NCBI GenBank assembly: GCA_002688265.1
Contig: NZCK01000007.1
Span: 168,739-209,954 of the forward strand
Reading direction: 5' to 3'
DNA from: an archaeon
GTDB taxonomy: Archaea > Nanobdellota > Nanobdellia > Woesearchaeales > GW2011-AR9
DNA: 41,216 bases
Below are positions 16,063 through 23,034 of this stretch, in pieces. Numbering within the stretch: the stretch's first letter is position 1; each line of letters starts with the position of its first letter. The position numbers and the translations under genes were made by a program. A model generated the notes under the pieces. That model saw nothing but the letters and a program-made list of their open reading frames with translations. It did not search any database and was not told where the DNA came from.

Positions 16063-16380
16063 TTATCCGAATAGTGCGCCCAGACCAGCAGCAGCTGATT
16101 CTTCAGCTTTCTTCTCGTCTTCAGCAGACTTTTCTTCTTTCTTATCATCCTTAGATGCGTCTCCAGCAGCAGCTGGGGCAGCAGCGGCAGTAACAGGTGC
16201 AGCAGCGGCAGCGTTCTTAATTGCCTCAGCGATATCAACTCCCTCAAGAGCAGCAACTAATGCTTTAACTCTCGCTTCGTCAACAGTTACGCCAGCAGCG
16301 CTAAGAACTGCTTTCACAGCATCTTCGGTGATCTCTTTTCCTGCTTTATGTAGCAGCATTGCAGTATAAACGTATTCCAT
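16063..16380 (-). CDS. rpl12: Ribosomal stalk protein P1 (archaeal L12)
   Basis: A 105-residue archaeal P1 protein. [20 protein letters not shown] starts the helical dimerisation domain, an Ala-rich hinge lies at about 58-75, a charged Lys/Glu linker follows, and the end is the factor-binding tail GLGALFG. It forms dimers on uL10 and recruits translation GTPases. GAGGT precedes the ATG. It is the last gene of the uL1-uL10-P1 set, separated from uL10 by a 143-bp AT-rich gap with a perfect palindrome and a pentanucleotide repeat. Confidence 0.95.
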   Translation of the reverse strand: MEYVYTAMLLHKAGKEITEDAVKAVLSAAGVTVDEARVKALVAALEGVDIAEAIKNAAAAAPVTAAAAPAAAGDASKDDKKEEKSAEDEKKAEESAAAGLGALFG

Positions 16381-16407
16381 TTTTTAAGTACCTCGCGATA
16401 TTTCTTG

Positions 16408-16462
16408 GATCAATATTGATCTTTCATTTGCGTTTTTATTTTATTTTATTTTATTTTATTTG
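16408..16462. repeat. Palindrome and ATTTT tandem repeat upstream of P1 gene
   Basis: GATCAATATTGATC (16408-16421) is a perfect 14-bp palindrome. About six copies of ATTTT follow at roughly 16434-16462. Both lie in the 143-bp gap between the uL10 and P1 genes. On the minus strand the repeat reads as (AAAAT)n and could act as an AT-rich promoter or translation enhancer for P1, which is needed in several copies per ribosome. Confidence 0.55.
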
Positions 16463-16523
16463 TTGTTTACTTGTTTTTTTAACCTCAAGATTCTCCTCTT
16501 GAATGAATTTGATTTTTTTGTAA

Positions 16524-17360
16524 TTATTTCTTTGCAGCTTCTACCGCAGCAGCTTCCCTTTCAGCTTTAGCCAAAATTGCTTCTCTTGTCGCGTCGTTCA
16601 TGATGGCAGCTTCAACAGCTACATTAACAGCTTCTCTTTGAGCTTTTTGGATTGTTAGAGGAAGAGTTTCACTTGTTGGAAATCCAACTTCTACTGCCAA
16701 ATTAACTGCCCACTGAGCAGCAGCAGTAATATCAGCTGCGAATTGCTCTTCATCGATTCCTAGGTCTTTGGCATTGAAAATAAATCCTGCTTCCCAAGCA
16801 GCAACTAAATCTAAACCTATTTCCATCGGTGTAATATCAAGTCGTTTTAACATAGCTGCCAAATTCTCAGAGATAGTATCTCCTTCTTTGGCAACAACAG
16901 TGTCAGCAATGATTGCTAACTTTCCCCCATCAACTTTAGTCTTAATACCAACTGAAGCTAACTCGGAAATTATCGGACCTGGTAAAAAACTAGTTAGTCC
17001 TTCTTTAACAATAATATCTTTTGGTGCAATATGTCCTGCTTTCGCTGGTGCTTCTGATTTGTTCTTTTGCAAGATTGCGTAAAGTACAAATGGATTACTA
17101 GTTGAAAATAGAAGTCCAGGAATTCCTTTCATCTTTTCTACAAGTTTTAAGATGTTTTCTTGTTTTGATTCTTCTAAAGCACGGATCATTAATTTTTTTC
17201 TGGCAACAACAATCTTTACACCCTTAGAATTTAGGGTTCTTCGCATTCTTTGAAATTGCTGAGCAGGTAATTGAGCTACATTCACAACACCAACTACTGA
17301 ATGATCAATAGCTGATTGCTTCAAACTTGCTACTAATTCTTTTTTTGCGCTGCTTACCAT
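16524..17360 (-). CDS. rpl10: Ribosomal protein uL10 (P0)
   Basis: A 278-residue stalk base protein. Residues 1-105 are the rRNA-binding domain (VVGVVNVAQLPAQQFQRMRR, VARKKLMIRALEE). Residues about 105-185 form the archaeal insertion domain (GHIAPKDIIVKEGLTSFLPG). The rest is the helical spine that carries P1 dimers. It stops at AKAEREAAAVEAAKK, without the Lys/Glu-rich linker and GLxxLFG-type tail that archaeal P0 normally shares with P1, and so is shorter than usual. The start overlaps the end of uL1: GGTGA in the last uL1 codons is its ribosome binding site, suggesting coupled translation. Confidence 0.94.
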   Translation of the reverse strand: MVSSAKKELVASLKQSAIDHSVVGVVNVAQLPAQQFQRMRRTLNSKGVKIVVARKKLMIRALEESKQENILKLVEKMKGIPGLLFSTSNPFVLYAILQKNKSEAPAKAGHIAPKDIIVKEGLTSFLPGPIISELASVGIKTKVDGGKLAIIADTVVAKEGDTISENLAAMLKRLDITPMEIGLDLVAAWEAGFIFNAKDLGIDEEQFAADITAAAQWAVNLAVEVGFPTSETLPLTIQKAQREAVNVAVEAAIMNDATREAILAKAEREAAAVEAAKK

Positions 17361-17364
17361 TTCT

Positions 17365-18012
17365 CTAATTCACCGTAACTGGTTTGCTCATTGTAAGTTT
17401 TAATTGAACTTTCTTTACATTCTGTTCATGATTAGGTAATTCATGCAAAGTCATTTTATGCACTGCCATGATATTCTCAATCAAATCAGCATCCGACATG
17501 TCTTCTTTCCCAACAACCACTTGTAAATTGGTCGCTTTTTTTGCTGAAAGTTTTACTGTCCGCTCTAACTTGTCTCTTAATTGCTTAAGGTTAGCATTTG
17601 GGGGAACCACTGCACCAGTTTTAGGATTTGGCATTTTACCTTTCATACCCAAAATTTTCCCAAAAGTTCCTGCCATCTTACCCATTATAGTTGCTTGAGC
17701 AATAAAGAAGTCATAGGACTCTGCCATTTTCTTGATCTTTTTAGGATCAGCTTTGTATTCTGCGAATTCGGCTTCAGTAATTACTAAATCACACACTTCT
17801 TTTCCTTGCTCAGTTAACTCTTGACCTAAGAAAGCTGCTACTTTCACTGCTTTTCCTTTGGGTTTAGGTAAAACTGCAAAGAAATTTACTGGACTAGATT
17901 TAGTGTTAATGTTTTTTAGATTGATAATAAGATCTACAGATTGTGAGAAATTACGTTTTTTAGTTTCTGCCCTAAGTTCAGTTAGCGCCTTTAATACTTG
18001 TTCTTTATCCAT
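17365..18012 (-). CDS. rpl1: Ribosomal protein uL1
   Basis: A 215-residue L1 protein, the normal archaeal length. LKNINTKSSPVNFFAVLPKP is the N-terminal rRNA-binding strand region. GKILGMKGKMPNPKTGAVVP is the family signature. KTKKRNFSQSVDLIINL is the usual opening helix. It binds helix 76-78 of 23S rRNA at the E site and in archaea can repress its own operon by binding the mRNA leader. AGGAG lies before the ATG within a CTAGC-AAA-GCTAG hairpin. The TATA box CTTTATAAAT is at 18071-18080. The uL11 gene that often precedes it is not here. Confidence 0.96.
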   Translation of the reverse strand: MDKEQVLKALTELRAETKKRNFSQSVDLIINLKNINTKSSPVNFFAVLPKPKGKAVKVAAFLGQELTEQGKEVCDLVITEAEFAEYKADPKKIKKMAESYDFFIAQATIMGKMAGTFGKILGMKGKMPNPKTGAVVPPNANLKQLRDKLERTVKLSAKKATNLQVVVGKEDMSDADLIENIMAVHKMTLHELPNHEQNVKKVQLKLTMSKPVTVN

Positions 18013-18080
18013 TTTGTATAGCTCCTAGCTTTGCTAGTTCAAATGCTTGATCTTGGTTGGATGGGGGGTTATTTATAAAG
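18013..18080 (-). promoter_or_regulatory. Promoter and leader hairpin of the ribosomal stalk operon
   Basis: CTTTATAAAT (18071-18080, minus strand) is a TATA box, giving an expected start near 18045 and a leader of about 30 nt. The leader contains the hairpin CTAGC-AAA-GCTAG directly before and partly overlapping the AGGAG ribosome binding site. Such a hairpin could be a target for uL1 autoregulation; I see no clear copy of the rRNA L1 site, so this is inference. Confidence 0.5.
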
Positions 18081-18134
18081 CTTACTAAAATTTTTAATTT
18101 TAGAAGCTCAAAAATCTCTGATTTCTGTAGCTTA

Positions 18135-18179
18135 CGATAATTTATCATAATTATCGAAGTTTGTAGACTTTTGTCTACA
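18135..18179. promoter_or_regulatory. Two perfect inverted repeats between uL1 and glutaredoxin genes
   Basis: CGATAATT-TATCAT-AATTATCG (18135-18156) and TGTAGAC-TTTT-GTCTACA (18162-18179) stand side by side in the divergent intergenic region. They lie 36-80 bp before the glutaredoxin TATA box (18215-18223). They look like dimeric repressor or activator sites; the cognate regulator is unknown. Confidence 0.5.
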
Positions 18180-18214
18180 TAACTTTTTGTGTGAACATAG
18201 GAAGTATCCAGCAG

Positions 18215-18223
18215 ATATAAATA
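18215..18223 (+). promoter_or_regulatory. TATA box for the glutaredoxin gene
   Basis: ATATAAATA ends 23 bp before the ATG at 18247, so transcription should begin within a few bases of the start codon (leaderless or nearly so). Confidence 0.65.
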
Positions 18224-18246
18224 TAGGGCCTTTAGTTCTTTAAACT

Positions 18247-18507
18247 ATGAAACAAATAATAATATACACAAAAGACTATTGTCCATACTGTAAGTCAGCA
18301 AAAAGTCTGCTAACTAGCAAAAGTGTTGAATTCAAAGAAATAAACATGCAAGAAATGAGTGAAGGAGAACTAGAAGTATTATCTAAAGAAACAAAAGGCT
18401 ACTCTACAGTTCCCCAGATCTTTATCGGCTCAAAGTTTATTGGTGGATTTAATGACTTGAAAGCTTTAGAAGATAGTGGGAAGCTGGATGAAATGTTGAA
18501 GGAGTAA
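18247..18507 (+). CDS. Glutaredoxin
   Basis: An 86-residue thioredoxin-fold protein, normal size for the family. The active site CPYC is at Cys12 and Cys15 (IIYTKDYCPYCKSAKSLL). The cis-proline loop is YSTVPQIFIG, and GGFNDLKALEDSG is the glutathione-binding end. It should reduce disulfides or glutathione-mixed disulfides in the cytoplasm. It is expressed divergently from the uL1 operon and has its own TATA box. Confidence 0.93.
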   Translation: MKQIIIYTKDYCPYCKSAKSLLTSKSVEFKEINMQEMSEGELEVLSKETKGYSTVPQIFIGSKFIGGFNDLKALEDSGKLDEMLKE

Positions 18508-18604
18508 TTAATTTGTTTTTGTTGAAGAAATTTTCTTCTTTTTCATCCCATTTTGCTCTGATCTTTTTATTTTGGAATAATTTTATACCCTTTTTATCTT
18601 GCAT
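18506..18604 (-). pseudogene. Remnant of a Bro-N/DinD-type gene
   Basis: From an ATG at 18604 the minus strand reads MQDKKGIKLFQNKKIRAKWD and then EKEENFFNKN. This matches the usual start of Bro-N domain proteins, where IxLFxxKKIRxxWDExxEEWYFS is followed by the VVDVI core. Here the core is gone and the frame runs antisense into the glutaredoxin gene, stopping at 18449. GTATTTATAG about 20 bp upstream could be its old promoter. Bro-N genes are typical of viruses and mobile elements. No function is expected from what is left. Confidence 0.55.
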
Positions 18605-18768
18605 ATTTGTTTGGAGATTTACTTCTATAAATACTTTAGCTGTAGTTGACCTGTGGCTTCTTTCAAGAGTAAGAATAAAGATAATAATTTACTCCCACAG
18701 ATAGTTGTTTTTATTTTACTCTTTTTTGTAGTTAATTTTTATAAATAATTCTTAGTTCTGAAATAAAG

Positions 18769-19314
18769 ATGACCAACGAAGAATATATTGCAGATCTGGT
18801 AAGAAAGTTAACTTTGGATAAAGACAAAGTTCATTTTGAAGATTTAGAAAGCCACTTTTTTGATTTGATCCCAGACGATGTCTCTGATGAAGAACTTATT
18901 CGTGACTTTAATGATCTTGGAGAACTTACTAAAAGACAGCTCTTGGCTAAACATTATGTTAACATAGGCCACTCCATGTATGAATTTGTTGAACCTTGTG
19001 AAGGAGAGATTTGGTTAAAACCAGAAAACAATGGCACTGCTTATTTCACACAAATCCCAGTATCTTTTTTGGTAGAGAATTTAGATGTCATTGAAAGAGA
19101 CAGAGTATTTGACCCTGATTATCTGCCAGAGCGATCTACACGTATTCGAACAGCCTTAGATTCAGGAATAGTAGCAATGAGTTTTACCCCCATAATTATA
19201 CATTATAATATCAAAAAGAATAAATTCATGGTTACAGATGGGATCCATAGAATCCAAGTATTCAATGAAAGAGGATTTCCTTATATCAATGCACAATTAA
19301 GTTTAGAAAAATAG
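18769..19314 (+). CDS. ParB/sulfiredoxin-fold protein
   Basis: A 181-residue soluble protein. The C-terminal block VTDGIHRIQVFNERGFPYIN followed by AQLSLEK fits the DGxHRxxA...G.xxI/V motif of the ParB/Srx fold, which binds nucleotides in several families. The preceding IPVSFLVENLDVIERDRVFD and MSFTPIIIHYN give the first strands of that fold. The N-terminal 70 residues are acidic and unrecognised. It could be a small ParB-like nucleotide-binding protein; chromosome partitioning is not implied because no ParA is nearby. TATA-like TTTATAAATAATT lies about 25-30 bp before the ATG. Confidence 0.65.
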   Translation: MTNEEYIADLVRKLTLDKDKVHFEDLESHFFDLIPDDVSDEELIRDFNDLGELTKRQLLAKHYVNIGHSMYEFVEPCEGEIWLKPENNGTAYFTQIPVSFLVENLDVIERDRVFDPDYLPERSTRIRTALDSGIVAMSFTPIIIHYNIKKNKFMVTDGIHRIQVFNERGFPYINAQLSLEK

Positions 19315-19428
19315 AATATTTTTTTAGATTTTGTTGCCGATTTATTAATGAAAAATAATTAAAGATATCAGTTAGAGAGCACGTTAAAGGAATAGTTTTT
19401 TATTTGCTCCTTATTTACTTCTTCATTG

Positions 19429-19953
19429 ATGGCACTTGCAGTAACACACATTCTACTAACAATATTTGTGTTAGACCTATTTCGGCATTATCATTTTGGT
19501 AAGAAAAAGTTTCCTCGTTATCTTCTAGTTGTTGGAGGAATTGCGGGTCTGGCACCAGATATTGATATTCCACTAAGTTTTATTTGGAACTTAGCTTCTG
19601 GCAATGTAGATTCGTTGCACGGAGCCTTTACTCACAGTTTATTGTTTGTTTTAATATTTGCAATATTAGGTTTTTACCTAGGAAGTTCTGCAAGTTTTTT
19701 GAAATCAAAAAAATTACAAAGCAAATGGGCTGCAATATTTTATGTAATTGCTTTTGGATGGTTGATGCATCTCAGTTTAGATTGTTTATATGGGAGTTAT
19801 AAATTATTTTTGTGGCCAATTAATTTTGATACTTTGGCTTTCTGCCCAGACATTGGTTTTTTGCAAACATATCGTATTAGTATTGATGCATTGCTATTAG
19901 TTGGATGGTTGATTCATGAAGAAATGCATGGACTTGTTAAAGATTATTGGTGA
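19429..19953 (+). CDS. YdjM-like membrane-bound metal-dependent hydrolase
   Basis: About 174 residues with four membrane segments (LLTIFVLDLF, LLVVGGIAGLAPDIDIPLSF, LLFVLIFAILGFYLG, WAAIFYVIAFGWLMHLSLDC). The family's metal-site motifs are present: an early His (VTHILL), LAPDIDIP, HGAFTHS and the later HLSLDCLYG. This is the DUF457/YdjM family, distantly related to phospholipase C-type zinc hydrolases; the substrate is unknown. I use the ATG at 19429 and not the TTG one codon earlier. The next gene starts 4 bp after its stop, so the pair is an operon. Confidence 0.8.
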   Translation: MALAVTHILLTIFVLDLFRHYHFGKKKFPRYLLVVGGIAGLAPDIDIPLSFIWNLASGNVDSLHGAFTHSLLFVLIFAILGFYLGSSASFLKSKKLQSKWAAIFYVIAFGWLMHLSLDCLYGSYKLFLWPINFDTLAFCPDIGFLQTYRISIDALLLVGWLIHEEMHGLVKDYW

Positions 19954-19957
19954 AAAA

Positions 19958-20749
19958 ATGAAAATTAGTTTCTTCGAAGAATTCCCAACGGCTGCGAATC
20001 TTGCTAAATTGAAATATGTTAACTGGGATACTAAATTGTACTTGGCTGCACCAAGTATAAAAGAATTTTTGAAACTAGAAAAAGAAATTTTGAAAAATTA
20101 TAAACAAGTTACAGAAGTAATATACTGGCCAATTCTGCCTATTGAAAAAGGATACTGGATAAGTTCTTGGTCAGATACAAGTGCCTTGAAACAATTATTC
20201 TTTGAATTGCTAGAAGAAGAAAAGCGAAGAGAAAAAACTAAAGAGAAATCGCTTTCAGTAATGCTAGATTTCGAACCACCAAAACAAAGAAGACAAATAC
20301 TCACTAGATTTTTTTCCTTCTCAAAAAACAGAAAACAAATTATTGAATTTTTAGTTGCTGCACAAGAAAATGGAATTAAATTGTACAACATCGAAATGTC
20401 ACACCTACCAGAATCTGTTGTGTGGTTTTTAGGGTTAGGTTACAATCCCTTGGCTTTCGGACACAAAAATATTGCTATGTATTACACTAGCTTCTTACGC
20501 CCTGTTGTTGGAAACAGTATTGCAAAGTTTCGATTCAAAAGAAATGTTAAAAAATTTGTTAGAAGAAAAATGATCATTGGAGTGGGGTTGATTGCTCCTG
20601 GGATTCATGAAACTGAAAGTTGTTATGGAGCAAAAGAGTTAGAAGAAGACTTGAGAATTTGTTATAAAAATAAATGTAAAGAAGCAATTATCTTCAGATT
20701 AGGTGGAATGGATAAAGAAATGCAAAAAGTTTTTGAGAAATTTGTTTGA
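19958..20749 (+). CDS. Unknown protein, co-operonic with YdjM-like gene
   Basis: About 263 residues. I start at the ATG at 19958 because GGTGA (19949-19953, overlapping the upstream stop) is a good ribosome binding site; a longer frame reaches back to 19916 inside the neighbour. The sequence alternates strands and helices (TKLYLAAPSIKEFLKLEKEI, EVIYWPILPIEKGYWISSWS, LSVMLDFEPPKQ, IIGVGLIAPGIHET, EAIIFRLGGMDKEM) in an order that suggests a TIM-barrel-like enzyme. I recognise no family. Its end touches the end of the convergent kinase-like gene with no gap. Confidence 0.65.
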   Translation: MKISFFEEFPTAANLAKLKYVNWDTKLYLAAPSIKEFLKLEKEILKNYKQVTEVIYWPILPIEKGYWISSWSDTSALKQLFFELLEEEKRREKTKEKSLSVMLDFEPPKQRRQILTRFFSFSKNRKQIIEFLVAAQENGIKLYNIEMSHLPESVVWFLGLGYNPLAFGHKNIAMYYTSFLRPVVGNSIAKFRFKRNVKKFVRRKMIIGVGLIAPGIHETESCYGAKELEEDLRICYKNKCKEAIIFRLGGMDKEMQKVFEKFV

Positions 20750-21577
20750 TTAAAAAATAGAGTCAACCAAAGCTTCAAACAATGCATCTTTAATTTCTTC
20801 GAAAGTTTCTTCTTTGGCTCTAATTGTAAAATATGTCCCTATGCTAGGGTCTATGTCAGCAATTGTTTTTAGTGCAACTCTCTTGACGTCTTTATCATCT
20901 GGACCTTTTGGAGAACCATAATTTCTTAACTCTTCAGCCATTCTTACGGCAAGTTTAATGTCTCTTGTCTCAGTAAAAGCTGAATAAACTAATTTTAATA
21001 AATCGTTGGCTTTTGCTCGAACGGGACATGCATCAAAACGGCCATCAAAATCTAACCATTTGTACTTACCTACAAACCCATCCAAAATTACATTCTTAAC
21101 ATGTGCATCACCAATTGCAACACCAGTTCTATGAATCTGATTAACTAAATCTACAATCGAAGGAATTGCTTCTGTTTGTTCTTCAAAATCCATATCCCTA
21201 AAAGTTGGACCACGAACATAAGACCTAACTAAAGCACCTCGCTTAGGATCATAATGCCTTAAAGAAAGAGCTGTTCCTGGAGCATTACTTCCAAGATGAT
21301 CTAATTTCTTGGCTTCAGCCAAAATTTGAGCTCTTCCACTTACTAAAAAATTTCTGCTATTAAGAAAACCACTCTCTTGAATGGCATAATAAAGATTAAT
21401 TGGTCCTGCAAAAAATGCTGGTCCTTTCCAAATACAAGGTTCTCCTGCTAAAAGAAACATCCTAACATCATGAGTTGCCCGAAGATTTGGCTGATATTGG
21501 CTAGACATAACTTCATGATAAATTCTATTTGAATTCATCAAACCTGATTGAGGCAGACCTATTGCTGTTGAAGTCAT
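20750..21577 (-). CDS. Protein-kinase-like phosphotransferase
   Basis: A 275-residue protein. The C-terminal half carries a kinase catalytic loop: VAIGDAHVKNVIL (Asp157 as base, Asn162) and WLDFDGRF (Asp176/178 in the DFG position), the arrangement seen in RIO, Kdo and aminoglycoside kinases. LVRSYVRGPTF at about 116-126 fits the hinge between lobes. The N-lobe is short, with no clear glycine-rich loop. KAKANDLLKLVYSAF after the DFG stretch is also typical of Kdo/RIO-like kinases. The substrate could be a small molecule or a lipid-linked sugar. TATA-like sequence lies in the AT-rich 21,600-21,640 stretch. Confidence 0.65.
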   Translation of the reverse strand: MTSTAIGLPQSGLMNSNRIYHEVMSSQYQPNLRATHDVRMFLLAGEPCIWKGPAFFAGPINLYYAIQESGFLNSRNFLVSGRAQILAEAKKLDHLGSNAPGTALSLRHYDPKRGALVRSYVRGPTFRDMDFEEQTEAIPSIVDLVNQIHRTGVAIGDAHVKNVILDGFVGKYKWLDFDGRFDACPVRAKANDLLKLVYSAFTETRDIKLAVRMAEELRNYGSPKGPDDKDVKRVALKTIADIDPSIGTYFTIRAKEETFEEIKDALFEALVDSIF

Positions 21578-21669
21578 AACTTCCTTCCAAAAAAGTTTAT
21601 TTAAAAAATTTCCTATAAAATTATTATATAATTAAGAAAATCTGTAGAAAAAATCTCAAACGGAAGAGA

Positions 21670-22791
21670 TTACCCAAAGAACCTTTCCAAAAATCCCTTC
21701 TGTGGTTTATTATCACCAAAATCTTCTAAGGCTTTCTTCTGTTTCTTTGACAGTTTCTTTGGAACCTGAATTGTAACCTTCACCATTTGATCACCGTTGC
21801 CACTGCCACGAAGTTTTGGCAAACCTTTTCCTTTCATTCTAAAAATTGTTTCTGAATCTGTTCCTTTTGGAATCTTTAACGTAGCTGAACCTGCAATAGT
21901 TGGAACTTCAATCTCTCCACCTAAGCTTGCAATGTAAAAACTGATTGGAACAGAAACATGTAAATCATCATCTTGCCTCTCAAAAAACTTATGTTCTTTA
22001 ACATGAATTCTAACATATAAATCACCATGAGGTCCGCCATTTCTTCCTGCTTCACCTTTACTACTTACTCTTAAACGCATCCCATCAGAAACGCCTGCTG
22101 GAATCTTAACTGTAATTTTGCTGCGATCTCTAATTAATCCCTCTCCATCACATTCATGACAAACTTCACTAGCTTTCTCACCTTCACCATGACAAGAACC
22201 GCAAGGAGCCTGTTGCTGAAAAACACCAAAGGGCGTTCTTCTAGTTACTCTTGTGTAACCAGAACCATTACAATCAGAACAAGTAGAAATATTTTTTCCA
22301 CCTTTGCCTTGACACTCGCTGCAATGGTCTAATTTGTTTAGTTTGATTTCTTCAGACAAACCAGAATGCACTTTCTCTAAACTGATATCTAAATCATACA
22401 GTAAATCAGAACCACGATAAACTTTTCGGCCACGTCTTCGGCCACCACCACCAAAAATTTGTTCAAAAATATCATCTTGATTGCCAAAATTGCCAAAACG
22501 AAATTGACTCATTATATCAGAAAAATCGAAACCTTGGAAACCTTGGCCACCATCTCCGCCACCAAAAGCGTTGGAACCAAATTGATCATACTGCTGACGT
22601 TTCTTTTCATCACCTAAAATCGCAGCAGCTTCACTAATGGTCTTAAACTTCTCTTCAAACTCTTCCTTCTTCTCTTCTGGAGCACGATCAGGATGATACT
22701 TCATCGCTAACTTTTTGAAAGCTTTTTTGATGTCAGCTTTAGTTGCGTTCTTTTCAACACCTAAAGTTTTGTAATAGTCTTTTTCTGCCAC
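21670..22791 (-). CDS. dnaJ: Chaperone DnaJ (Hsp40)
   Basis: A 373-residue type I J-protein. The J domain (MAEKDYYKTLGVEKNATKAD) has the HPD motif in KYHPDRAP. A Gly/Phe-rich linker follows (SNAFGGGDGGQGFQGFDFSD). Four CxxCxGxG-type zinc repeats come next (CSECQGKG, CSDCNGSG, CGSCHGEG, CHECDGEG), then the substrate-binding C-terminal domains. It stimulates DnaK ATPase and delivers unfolded proteins. The start is a GTG at 22791 with AAAGGG upstream. It is separated from dnaK by a 173-bp inverted-repeat element. Confidence 0.97.
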   Translation of the reverse strand: MAEKDYYKTLGVEKNATKADIKKAFKKLAMKYHPDRAPEEKKEEFEEKFKTISEAAAILGDEKKRQQYDQFGSNAFGGGDGGQGFQGFDFSDIMSQFRFGNFGNQDDIFEQIFGGGGRRRGRKVYRGSDLLYDLDISLEKVHSGLSEEIKLNKLDHCSECQGKGGKNISTCSDCNGSGYTRVTRRTPFGVFQQQAPCGSCHGEGEKASEVCHECDGEGLIRDRSKITVKIPAGVSDGMRLRVSSKGEAGRNGGPHGDLYVRIHVKEHKFFERQDDDLHVSVPISFYIASLGGEIEVPTIAGSATLKIPKGTDSETIFRMKGKGLPKLRGSGNGDQMVKVTIQVPKKLSKKQKKALEDFGDNKPQKGFLERFFG

Positions 22792-22847
22792 AATCGAATC
22801 CCTTTAATCTTAATTTAAGTAAGTTGTGATTTGTAAAATAAAATATC

Positions 22848-23020
22848 AGTTTTGGTAAGGCTTCGCGTTTATTACATAAACACTCGAAACACAATCGACA
22901 AGTTGTTTGCTATTTTTATTGAAGGTGCTGCGACCCGTAGGGTGCAACCCCCACGACGCACTCGGTGCCTTTTTTGATGACAACTTGCAAATTGATTGTG
23001 TGTTCGTCCTTACCAAAACT
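22848..23020. repeat. 173-bp inverted-repeat element between dnaK and dnaJ
   Basis: AGTTTTGGTAAGG (22848-22860) and CCTTACCAAAACT (23008-23020) are perfect 13-bp ends. Inside, CGAA.ACACAATC...CAAGTTGT on the left matches the right arm with short gaps. The left arm also has a GTTTAT-TAC-ATAAAC hairpin. The core (22923-22970) is GC-rich, with ACCC-GTA-GGGT and GCAC-GTGC type stems. The whole could fold into one long branched hairpin in the dnaK-dnaJ transcript. It could be a processing or regulatory structure, an embedded small RNA, or a miniature transposon-like element. Confidence 0.7.
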
Positions 23021-23034
23021 TGAGGAAAATACAA

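Noticed and set aside
15999-16256. An 85-codon leucine-rich minus-strand frame
   Set aside because: It is a shifted frame of the Ala-rich P1 ribosomal protein gene.
16434-16462. ATTTT repeat as an origin or CRISPR-like element
   Set aside because: It is a plain low-complexity tandem repeat in a short intergenic gap with no other origin features.
18513-18704. A 63-codon plus-strand frame rich in Phe/Leu/Ser after glutaredoxin
   Set aside because: It starts from a TTG-type codon without signal, and its composition follows from being antisense to the Bro-N remnant and AT-rich DNA.
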